This document shows, one piece after another, positions 1-5,527 of a DNA stretch of 6,407 bases. The DNA is from Akkermansia muciniphila (GTDB lineage: Bacteria; Verrucomicrobiota; Verrucomicrobiia; Limisphaerales; UBA9464): the NCBI GenBank assembly GCA_945873715.1, contig CAMCFL010000198.1:1-6407 (forward strand), written 5' to 3'. The stretch's first letter is position 1; each line of letters begins with the position of its first letter. The notes beneath the pieces are model-generated. The model saw only the letters and a list, made by a program, of their open reading frames with translations. It was not told the origin of the DNA and searched no databases. Made by a program: the position numbers and the translations under genes.

Positions 1-1814
1 CGGAGACGGGGACGTCCATGGCCGCACCCCATGTGGCCGGTGCGGCAGCGCTGCTCCGGGAAGCGCACCCTGCCTGGGCGGCGGCCGACATCAAGGCGGC
101 GCTCATGAACACGGCGTCCTCGCCGATGCGGGCCACCAACGGGGCCGCCTATCCGGAATCACGCGTCGGGGCGGGCCGGTTGGCGGTGGCTGCGGCCATG
201 GCGACTTCCGTGGTGGCCCGGGGCAAGGCGGATCCTGCGGCCGTGAGCCTTTCCTTCGGAGCGGTTCTGGCGTCGTCAACGGTGACCCGGACCCAGGTGG
301 TCAGCCTGGTGAACCGCGGGTTGACCCCCGTCACCTACCGCGTTGCCTCCTCGAACACGCTCGACCAACCCAGCGTGGAATTGCTTTCCCAGTCCTCGGA
401 AGTGGTGGTTCCGGCGGGAGGAACTGCCGAAGTGACGGTCGTTCTGAGGTTCGACCCGACCCGGTGGGTGGCGGATGCCGACAAAGCGTCGTCGAAGGAG
501 TCGCTCGGTCGGCCCCGACACGGGATTCCAGAGGCCTCTGGTCAACTGTGGTTCCTGGGTGGACCGGTCAATCTCCATGTGCCGTGGCATTGCGCCCCGC
601 GGGCCCTTTCCGTCCGGGTGCCGGGCGCGGCGCTCGCCGGGGTTCCCGCGGGTGATCCGGTGGAGATGCCCGTTCCGTCGGGCGGTGGGGGAGGGCACCC
701 GCATCCGTTGGTTGGACTCTTTCTGTCCGGGTTCCGCGAGGCGGGACAGGGTTTCACGGATGATCGGGCCTGGTCCGACATCGTCGCGACCGGAGCGAGT
801 GGTGACTTCATGCAGGCGGGCAGCATCGAGAACACGCGCCTTTACTTCGCGGTGGTTGCCGCCGGCCCGCGATTGGCTCCCCAACGTCAGTTCATCGATG
901 TGGAAGTAGAGATCGACCGGGACTCCAATGGATCGGTGGACGTGTTGCTGGCGAATGGAAACACCGGGAGCATCCAGGCCAATGATCTGGAGTCGGACCT
1001 GGCGGCCAATGACGCGTTCGTCACGGCGGTGAACCCGCGGTCGGGTGCCGCGCTGTTTGCCGCCGCCACCTGGAATGCGCTGACTCCGGGAACGAACGAT
1101 CCCGGGACGTTCCTGAACGGCGTGGCCGTCTTCTCCGCCACCGGGCGCGAGTTGGGATTGTCCGGGGCGAGGACCGACTTCCGTTACCGGGCGGTGACCC
1201 GGGGACCATTGAATGATCAGACTCCTTGGGTCCGCTTCGATGCAGCGCGGATGGTGGTGGATGGGACGGGTCATGGAATCGACGGTGGCGCTTGGCAACC
1301 GGCCGATGCCTGGGCCCGGATGACGGTTCGCCGGAGTCACGCGCTGGGCGCTGGCTTCACCGCTACGGGGCGCATTCCGGTGCTGGCGGTTTACCTCCAC
1401 AACGCCCCGGGGAATCAGGCGCGGCTCCTGGAGTTGGATCTGTCACGGGCGGACGTCGATGACGATGGGCTGCCGGATGACTGGGAGTTGCGATCGCTGC
1501 ACGATCTGGCGGGGTCGCCGACGACGGACCGGGACGGCGACGGCCAGAACGATCTGGCTGAAAGGGTGGCTGGAACCGATCCCCTGGATGCCCGGTCGGT
1601 CTTGCAACTGCGGGTTTCGGATCAGCCGGGCTTTCCGTTGGAGTGGGAGAGCGTGGCGGGCCGCCGGTACACGCTGCTCCGGAGCCGCACTCCCGAAGGT
1701 CCGTACGCGGAGTGGCGCTCGGGCATTGAGGCGACGCCCGGGATCAACGTGATCGTGGACCCGGCGTTGGTGGCGGACGCCCAGCCGTGGTTTTACCGTT
1801 TGGGCGTCGAATAG
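1..1814 (+). CDS. Subtilisin-like (S8) serine protease, C-terminal part, 5' truncated by window
   Basis: Secreted endopeptidase of the S8 family; the open frame enters from the left edge (first full codon at base 3), so the signal peptide and the catalytic Asp and His lie outside. The window starts in the catalytic-serine motif: ETGTSMAAPHVAG, with the nucleophile Ser encoded at 15-17, followed by the usual helix and the P-x-x-I/K-A-A-L-M-N-T-A block. In-window residues about 80-155 look like the fibronectin-like domain that follows many subtilases. Residues about 235-475 resemble a beta-rich C-terminal domain of large subtilases, with an IDRDSNGSVDVLL segment. Residues about 485-530 carry Asp-rich calcium-binding repeats (DDDGLPDDWE, DRDGDGQNDLAE), and the last ~65 residues (LEWESVAGRRYTLLRS...FYRLGVE) match a tail common on verrucomicrobial exported proteins. 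A Gly-rich GGGGGHPHP linker sits near residue 228. The stop is TAG at 1812-1814. Family call is firm; substrate and total length are unknown. Confidence 0.93.
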   Translation, partial: ETGTSMAAPHVAGAAALLREAHPAWAAADIKAALMNTASSPMRATNGAAYPESRVGAGRLAVAAAMATSVVARGKADPAAVSLSFGAVLASSTVTRTQVVSLVNRGLTPVTYRVASSNTLDQPSVELLSQSSEVVVPAGGTAEVTVVLRFDPTRWVADADKASSKESLGRPRHGIPEASGQLWFLGGPVNLHVPWHCAPRALSVRVPGAALAGVPAGDPVEMPVPSGGGGGHPHPLVGLFLSGFREAGQGFTDDRAWSDIVATGASGDFMQAGSIENTRLYFAVVAAGPRLAPQRQFIDVEVEIDRDSNGSVDVLLANGNTGSIQANDLESDLAANDAFVTAVNPRSGAALFAAATWNALTPGTNDPGTFLNGVAVFSATGRELGLSGARTDFRYRAVTRGPLNDQTPWVRFDAARMVVDGTGHGIDGGAWQPADAWARMTVRRSHALGAGFTATGRIPVLAVYLHNAPGNQARLLELDLSRADVDDDGLPDDWELRSLHDLAGSPTTDRDGDGQNDLAERVAGTDPLDARSVLQLRVSDQPGFPLEWESVAGRRYTLLRSRTPEGPYAEWRSGIEATPGINVIVDPALVADAQPWFYRLGVE

Positions 1815-2038
1815 GCCTCCGATGTCCGGATGGCAGGTCCGCTGCCATCAGCGGGCATTGCCTCAAGGCCAACGGCCACCGCAAATCCAGAATCCGGCCC
1901 ACCCTGCGGCTGTGTCGCGCCGGTGAGCAGTTCGAGCAGGGCGGCGTCCTTCTCGGGTCCGGACTGGAAGTCGAAGGCGCGGAGGAAGCGGGGCTTTTCC
2001 TTCTCGCGACGCGGCAGGCAAGGGCTAGGACGAAAGCT
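1793..2038 (-). pseudogene. Remnant of a PVC-type heme-binding / membrane-bound dehydrogenase-like protein (tentative)
   Basis: On the minus strand an open frame runs from just after a TAG (2039-2041) to a TAA (1793-1795) and has no good start codon at its head. It encodes the stretch RFLRAFDFQSGPEKDAALL (around 1992-1936) in codons that nearly all end in G or C, like the real genes here. From memory, the pattern R-F/L-R-x-F-D-F-x-x-G-P-E-K-x-x-A-L-L occurs in the large planctomycete/verrucomicrobial proteins with heme-binding CxxCH and dehydrogenase-like domains; this could not be searched. The same frame continues upstream of the TAG as ...SAIQALRGKLGDGWDTDDGEHP, so the stop may interrupt an older gene. 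After about 1920 the protein-like character fades. The frame overlaps the protease 3' end by 22 bases. It may instead be a chance frame; the short match and premature stop make this a remnant at best. Confidence 0.4.
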
Positions 2039-2122
2039 CTATGGATGCTCGCCGTCATCCGTGTCCCAGCCGTCGCCAAGCTTGCCACGGAGGGCTTGAA
2101 TGGCGGAACTTCGGGGCTGGTC

Positions 2123-3136
2123 ATGTCGAAAAAGGCGATCATTACGGGGATAACCGGGCAGGATGGCTCCTATCTTGCGGAACTGCTGTTGGAAAAGGGC
2201 TACGAGGTCCATGGGATCGTGCGCCGCCAGAGCAGCACGGTGCGGCCGCGGCTTGACGCCGTCATGGGGCGGACGGACCTGCCTCTGGACCGCTTGCACC
2301 TGCATTACGGTGATCTGGCGGATGGGAGCGGGTTGGTCCGGCTGGTGGCCCGGGTCCAGCCGGACGAGGTGTACAATCTCGCCGCCCAGAGCCATGTCCG
2401 GGTCAGCTTCGACGCGGCCGAGTACACCGTCGATGTGACCGCGACCGGATGCCTGCGATTGCTGGAGGCCATCCGGGATGTGGGGATCCAGCCCCGCTTC
2501 TACCAGGCCAGTTCGAGTGAGATGTACGGCATGGTACGGGAGATTCCCCAGACGGAGGCGACGCCGTTCTATCCCCGGAGCCCGTACGCCTGCGCCAAGG
2601 TCTTCGCCTACTGGGCCACGGTGAACTACCGCGAGTCCTACAATCTCCATGCCAGCAATGGCATCCTGTTCAACCACGAGTCTCCGCGGCGCGGCGAGAC
2701 GTTCGTGACGCGCAAGATCACGCTGGCAGCAGCGCGGATCAAGATGGGTCAGCAGAAGCGGCTCGCCCTCGGGAACCTCGATTCCAAACGCGACTGGGGC
2801 TTCGCCAAGGAGTACGTCGAAGCCATGTGGCTCATGCTCCAGCAACCCGAGGGCGACGACTACGTCGTGGCCACCGGCGAGACCCATTCGATCCGCGAAT
2901 GCCTCGATGTCGCCTTCGGTGCCGTCGGCCTGAATTGGCACGACTATGTGGACATCGATCCGCGTTACTATCGTCCCACGGAAGTGGACCTGCTCATCGG
3001 AGATCCGGAGAAGGCCCGTCGCAAGCTGGGCTGGAAGCCGACCACCAAGTTCAATGCCCTGATCTCGCTGATGGTCGAGGCCGACGTGCGCCTGCTGAAG
3101 GACCAGTTGTCCGGCAAGCCGATCCTCTCGTACTGA
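2123..3136 (+). CDS. gmd: GDP-mannose 4,6-dehydratase
   Basis: Cytoplasmic NADP(H)-dependent enzyme converting GDP-D-mannose to GDP-4-keto-6-deoxy-D-mannose, the entry step to GDP-fucose, GDP-rhamnose and related sugars for surface glycans. The 337-residue product is an extended short-chain dehydrogenase: Rossmann motif GITGQDG at residues 9-15, the RR pair at 34-35 expected for NADP binding, LHYGDLAD at 60-67, and NLAAQSHV at 85-92. The catalytic set is visible as Ser131 (Thr in the E. coli enzyme), Glu133, Tyr155 and Lys159 (YACAK), followed by NHESPRRGETFVTRKI. Length is slightly below the ~345-375 usual for the family. The ATG at 2123 was chosen because the family's N-terminus (KKAIITGITGQDG) starts there; the frame is open farther upstream, but that part has no family similarity and overlaps the protease gene. 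No clear Shine-Dalgarno precedes it. No reductase or epimerase partner lies in the window. Confidence 0.97.
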   Translation: MSKKAIITGITGQDGSYLAELLLEKGYEVHGIVRRQSSTVRPRLDAVMGRTDLPLDRLHLHYGDLADGSGLVRLVARVQPDEVYNLAAQSHVRVSFDAAEYTVDVTATGCLRLLEAIRDVGIQPRFYQASSSEMYGMVREIPQTEATPFYPRSPYACAKVFAYWATVNYRESYNLHASNGILFNHESPRRGETFVTRKITLAAARIKMGQQKRLALGNLDSKRDWGFAKEYVEAMWLMLQQPEGDDYVVATGETHSIRECLDVAFGAVGLNWHDYVDIDPRYYRPTEVDLLIGDPEKARRKLGWKPTTKFNALISLMVEADVRLLKDQLSGKPILSY

Positions 3137-3143
3137 GCCGTTC

Positions 3144-3183
3144 GGCGGGACGAGTTCTGTGGCGGGACGAGCTCCGCGAGTCC
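3144..3183 (+). repeat. Tandem copies of an 11-bp repeat, first copy degenerate downstream
   Basis: The 11-mer ggcgggacgag occurs at 3144-3154 and 3161-3171, offset by 17 bases, starting 7 bases after the gmd stop codon. Downstream of the 11-mer the first copy reads ttctgtg where the second reads ctccgcg, differing only by C-to-T changes, so it looks like a decayed copy of the same unit. The second copy continues through gagtcc to 3183 and is the fullest example of the unit in the window. Confidence 0.7.
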
Positions 3184-3223
3184 TCTTGGCGGGCTGGCTG
3201 ACTTCGAACGCGCGGAGCTCGTC
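3166..3223. repeat. Perfect 13-bp inverted repeat, 32-nt loop
   Basis: gacgagctccgcg at 3166-3178 is the exact reverse complement of cgcggagctcgtc at 3211-3223. The left arm lies inside the fullest copy of the local repeat unit, so the right arm is effectively a partial inverted copy of it. It sits 30 bases after the gmd stop and could fold in the gmd 3' transcript, but no T-run follows, so it is not called a terminator. Confidence 0.75.
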
Positions 3224-3240
3224 GTCACAAAGCAGGTGTT

Positions 3241-3305
3241 GCCCGCGAATTACACGGAACACAGCAAATCAGGGGGAATTCGTGTGTTTGGTGTGATTCG
3301 TGGGC
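3241..3305. repeat. 65-bp imperfect palindrome (REP-like hairpin)
   Basis: Arms 3241-3269 and 3277-3305 are complementary at 22 of 29 positions around a 7-nt loop. The outer 15 pairs (gcccgcgaattacac against gtgtgattcgtgggc) all pair in the + RNA if two G-U wobbles are allowed, so this strand folds better than its complement. Motifs such as aattacacgg and attcgtgtgttt resemble the 'cacgaattacac' palindromes I recall as scattered through intergenic DNA of several environmental phyla. It may be a dispersed REP-like element or a transcript 3'-end structure; copy number elsewhere in the genome is unknown. Confidence 0.65.
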
Positions 3306-3328
3306 AGGTCCGTTCGGGCGGTGGTCGC

Positions 3329-3351
3329 GGACTCGTGGCGCTCGTCCCTCC
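3329..3351 (-). repeat. Inverted, degenerate copy of the 3161-3183 repeat unit
   Basis: Compared with the reverse complement of 3161-3183, this 23-base stretch agrees at 20 positions, differing at its 8th, 11th and 21st bases. Three mismatches in 23 across a distance of about 150 bases is far more than chance and marks it as another member of the repeat family, in opposite orientation to the fullest copy. Confidence 0.65.
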
Positions 3352-3371
3352 AGAGGGTTCTTGGGTTCGAG

Positions 3372-3389
3372 GCGGGCGGGGGCGCCCGC
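3372..3389. repeat. GC-rich stem-loop
   Basis: gcgggcg (3372-3378) pairs perfectly with cgcccgc (3383-3389) around a gggg loop. It is followed at 3391-3400 by the 10-base palindrome gtcccgggac. No T-tract follows, so this is not a standard intrinsic terminator. In such GC-rich DNA short stems of this kind are expected and it may have no function. Confidence 0.45.
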
Positions 3390-3574
3390 GGTCCCGGGAC
3401 GATTTCCGCGCTTCCGCCGTCTCGCGTCGTGATCTTGGCGGCCGCGACGACTTGAGGTTTCAAACTGAAATCTTCCGTCCGTTCCCGCCTTCGTCGCTCC
3501 TTTCCACTGCACCTGCGATTGGAAGGTTCGCCCTTCACCGACTGGCCTCATGACAGTCGTTGCCTGACGGTGCG

Positions 3575-3600
3575 GTTCTGTGGCGGAATGAATGGGTTCC
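3575..3600 (+). repeat. Second copy of the gttctgtggcgg repeat, degenerate
   Basis: gttctgtggcgg here is identical to 3154-3165. The following bases (aatgaa) parallel gacgag in the upstream copy with three changes, so the segment is a decayed relative of the unit next to gmd, in the same orientation. It lies 60 bases before the start of the ThuA-DUF1080 gene. Confidence 0.5.
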
Positions 3601-3659
3601 CCGTGACGTCCGTCGTGTGACGGTTCCCCACGGATTTCAGTCATCGCAATGCTCCCGTC

Positions 3660-5003
3660 ATGAAGATTCCAATTACCATCGTCGCGCTCGCGGCCGCCAC
3701 GTTCGCAGTCGAGGCGGCTCCCAAGAAGGTTGTCGTCGTCACCGCCACCAAGGGATTCCGTCATTCCTCCATTGCCACCGCCGAGAACGTCCTCGCGACG
3801 ATCGGGGAGACCAGTGGATCCTATCAGGTGGTCGATGTGGTTCGCGGGGGAGCCGAAGGCAAGGACGACGGCGAGGTGGCTGCGAAGCTGACGTTGGAGA
3901 AGTTGCGGAATGTGGACGCGGTGATCTTCGCCAACACCACGGGCGACCTGGCCATCCCGGACAAGGACGGCTTCATGAAGTGGGTCGAGGCCGGGCACGC
4001 CCTGATCGGGATGCATTCCTGCTCGGACACCTTCCATGGCTACCAACCGTTCATCGAGATGCTCGGGGGCGAGTTCCAGACGCACGGAGCCCAGGTGACG
4101 GTGGACATGTACAATCAGGACCCCGCCCATCCTGCCAACCGGCATCTGGGCTCGATCTGGTCCCTGTACGACGAGATCTACGAGTTCAAGAATTTTCATC
4201 GGAACAAGGTCCATGGCCTGCTGACCCTCGACAAACATCCGCAGACGCTGGTGCCGGGCGATTACCCGGTTTCCTGGGCCAAGGAAGTGGGCAAGGCGGG
4301 CAAGGTCTTCTACACCTCGCTCGGGCATCGTGAGGACGTGTGGACCCACCAGATCTACCAGCAGCACATCCTCGGTGGCATCCGCTGGGCCCTGGGCCTG
4401 GAGAAGGGCGATGGCAAGGTGACCGACGTGTCCAACCAGATCTCCGCCGAGGAAGCCAAGGACGGGTTCAAGCTCCTGTTCAATGGTCGGGACATGACCG
4501 GATGGAAGTACCGGCGTGACGAAGGCAAACGTTCCTGGAGCGCCCAGAACGGAATGCTCTGCAATGTGCTCGGCAAGGATGAGCATGGCACCGATCTCCT
4601 CACCGAGGAGAAGTTCCGGGACTTCGTCGTGCGCTACGAATTCCAGGTCCCACCCGGTGCCAATTCAGGCTTTTACCTCCGCGGTCGCCACGAGATCCAG
4701 GTGTTCGACGACTTCAAGTCGGGCAAGGCCGAGAAGGGAGGCAACGGCGCGATCTACAATCTCAAGGCCCCGACCCTGTTCGCTTCCCGGCGTCCCGGTC
4801 AATGGCAGCAGGCCGAGGCCCGGATCGTCGGCCAGAAGATCACGGTCATCCTCAATGGCGTGAAGATCCACGACCAGGTCGAGTGTCCCGCCGGCACCGG
4901 CGGACATCTGGATGACCAGGTGGGTGCGCCCGGACCGATCCTGCTTCAGGGCGACCACGGTTCCGTGGCGTTCCGCAATGTCCGGCTCAAGAAGCTGAAC
5001 TGA
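3660..5003 (+). CDS. Secreted ThuA domain-DUF1080 (3-keto-disaccharide hydrolase) fusion protein
   Basis: A 447-residue exported two-domain protein. MKIPITIVALAAATFAVEA-APKK is a Sec signal peptide with likely cleavage after Ala19, so it should act in the periplasm or outside. Residues ~21-255 are a ThuA-like, glutamine-amidotransferase-fold domain: KVVVVTATKGFRHSS at the start, GMHSCSDTFHGY at ~117-128, and TSLGHREDVW near 220-227. Residues ~262-446 are DUF1080, the 3-keto-disaccharide hydrolase fold: FNGRDMTGW at 274-282, NSGFYLRGRHEIQVFD at 335-350, and a closing GSVAFRNVRLKKLN. Known: ThuA relatives take part in 3-keto-trehalose metabolism and DUF1080 proteins cleave 3-keto-glycosides. 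Inferred: a bifunctional enzyme on oxidised disaccharides or glycosides. The oxidoreductase that would make the keto-substrate is not in the window. The ATG at 3660 is chosen because the signal peptide starts there; no Shine-Dalgarno is seen. It ends 3 bp from the convergent Rrf2 gene. Confidence 0.93.
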   Translation: MKIPITIVALAAATFAVEAAPKKVVVVTATKGFRHSSIATAENVLATIGETSGSYQVVDVVRGGAEGKDDGEVAAKLTLEKLRNVDAVIFANTTGDLAIPDKDGFMKWVEAGHALIGMHSCSDTFHGYQPFIEMLGGEFQTHGAQVTVDMYNQDPAHPANRHLGSIWSLYDEIYEFKNFHRNKVHGLLTLDKHPQTLVPGDYPVSWAKEVGKAGKVFYTSLGHREDVWTHQIYQQHILGGIRWALGLEKGDGKVTDVSNQISAEEAKDGFKLLFNGRDMTGWKYRRDEGKRSWSAQNGMLCNVLGKDEHGTDLLTEEKFRDFVVRYEFQVPPGANSGFYLRGRHEIQVFDDFKSGKAEKGGNGAIYNLKAPTLFASRRPGQWQQAEARIVGQKITVILNGVKIHDQVECPAGTGGHLDDQVGAPGPILLQGDHGSVAFRNVRLKKLN

Positions 5004-5006
5004 AGG

Positions 5007-5426
5007 TCAAATGTAGAACATCCGGCCGCGATCGCTTCCGGAGTCGAGCAGTTGCTGGAAATTGATGCTTTCGGCCTCTGCTTCGACTCCGGCCTGGAGT
5101 TGACGCCATCCATCCCGCAACTCGGGTGCGCAATGGGGATCGGCCATCGCCGGCGATTCAAAAAGGGGGCCGTGCATGCAACGAAGGACGTCCGCCAGGC
5201 TGATCTCCGCCGGGGATCGCGACAGTTGATAGCCGCCTTCCTTTCCCCGGACGCTGCGCACGATCTGGTGCGATTTGAGTTCGATCAGGATCTGCACCAG
5301 GTAGCTCGCCGGCAGGCCGTTCTCGCTGGCGATCTCATCGAGCCGGGTGGGCGCGTTGAGGTGATGCCGGCGGGCCAGGGAAAGCACGGCACGCGCGGCA
5401 TAATCGCTTTTGACGGACAGCTTCAA
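5007..5426 (-). CDS. Rrf2-family transcriptional regulator, TTG start
   Basis: A 139-residue winged-helix DNA-binding protein of the Rrf2 family (IscR, NsrR, RirA, CymR relatives). MKLSVKSDYAARAVLSLAR is the family N-terminus; the helix-turn-helix spans about residues 26-55 (LDEIASENGLPASYLVQILIEL), and the wing is RGKEGGYQLSR at 60-70, followed by ISLADVLRCMHGP. Only two cysteines are present, Cys83 and Cys99, whereas [2Fe-2S] members usually have three in the region after the wing, so a standard cluster is doubtful; the signal sensed is unknown. The start is TTG (caa on + at 5424-5426), chosen because the family alignment starts exactly there; no Shine-Dalgarno precedes it. It is divergent from the lipoprotein gene and shares a control region with it, so it may regulate itself and that neighbour. 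Confidence 0.93.
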   Translation of the reverse strand: MKLSVKSDYAARAVLSLARRHHLNAPTRLDEIASENGLPASYLVQILIELKSHQIVRSVRGKEGGYQLSRSPAEISLADVLRCMHGPLFESPAMADPHCAPELRDGWRQLQAGVEAEAESINFQQLLDSGSDRGRMFYI

Positions 5427-5452
5427 GAGGTCGGAGTGTGAAGCTTTCGGTG

Positions 5453-5473
5453 GGTCCCGCCAAGACGGGATCC
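5453..5473. promoter_or_regulatory. Imperfect palindrome in divergent control region (possible operator)
   Basis: ggtcccg (5453-5459) pairs with cgggatcc (5466-5473) around ccaaga, with one bulged T on the right arm. It lies about 27 bases upstream of the Rrf2 start on the minus strand. Its tcccg/cggga arms are the same as those of the perfect palindrome at 5492-5506, which suggests a repeated binding site. Alternatively it is an RNA hairpin in the lipoprotein leader. Function is inferred from position only. Confidence 0.4.
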
Positions 5474-5491
5474 GGACTCCGCGGCTTGCTC

Positions 5492-5506
5492 CGGGACGTG
5501 GTCCCG
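5492..5506. promoter_or_regulatory. Perfect 6-3-6 palindrome, candidate Rrf2 operator
   Basis: cgggac-gtg-gtcccg is an exact inverted repeat located 21 bases before the lipoprotein ATG at 5528 and 65 bases before the regulator start on the other strand. Rrf2 proteins bind as dimers to short inverted repeats, often in the control region of their own gene, so this is the best operator candidate in the window. The centre lies about 36 bp from that of the related palindrome at 5453-5473. No -10/-35 boxes could be assigned with confidence. Confidence 0.45.
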
Positions 5507-5527
5507 TTCACGTTGCGGTCCTTGCCA

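Larger units (their letters stand above)
3137..3659. other. Repeat-rich non-coding region between gmd and the ThuA-DUF1080 gene
   Basis: This 523-bp stretch holds no credible gene: its open frames are short, Arg-rich and match no family I recognise. It contains several related short repeats in both orientations, a 65-bp hairpin and a GC-rich stem-loop (entered separately). The exact 12-mer gttctgtggcgg occurs at 3154-3165 and again at 3575-3586, so most of the region lies between two direct copies. Smaller inverted sequences are at 3454-3474 (stem around ggtttca/tgaaatc, loop aac) and 3610-3623 (ccgtc/gacgg). Any promoter for the downstream gene should lie here, but no convincing -35/-10 pair was seen. 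Confidence 0.7.

Noticed and set aside
276..1400. Long minus-strand open frame of 374 codons opposite the protease gene
   Set aside because: Antisense to a clear S8 protease; Arg/His/Pro-rich with no family motif. It is a by-product of high GC in the opposite strand.
1787..2122. N-terminal extension of the dehydratase by up to 112 codons
   Set aside because: The family N-terminus begins at the ATG at 2123; the extension is unlike the family, overlaps the protease gene, and runs antisense to the probable remnant.
2100..2153. 17-codon frame ATG at 2100 after a cggaggg sequence (2088-2094), overlapping the gmd start
   Set aside because: It has SD-like spacing but encodes a basic peptide without features; too short to support as a gene without conservation evidence.
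3166..3223. 13-bp inverted repeat as a gmd terminator
   Set aside because: The 32-nt loop and lack of a T-run do not fit an intrinsic terminator; better explained as opposing copies of the repeat unit.
2039..3262. Minus-strand open frame of 407 codons opposite gmd
   Set aside because: Antisense to a certain dehydratase gene; the product has no recognisable domain. Only the last ~27 residues, outside gmd, are considered with the remnant at 1793-2122.
3236..3553. Plus-strand 105-codon frame inside the intergenic repeat region
   Set aside because: Crosses the 65-bp hairpin and repeat copies, Arg-rich, no motif; not a credible gene.
3225..4586. Minus-strand open frame of 453 codons opposite the ThuA domain
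   Set aside because: Antisense to a recognised gene; its part in the intergenic repeats is low-complexity and basic. No motif.
5438..5527. GTG at 5438 as the lipoprotein start (MKLSV...)
   Set aside because: It would place 63 residues before the lipobox Cys, too long for a signal peptide, and leave only 11 bp between divergent starts. The resemblance of MKLSV to the regulator's N-terminus is taken as chance.
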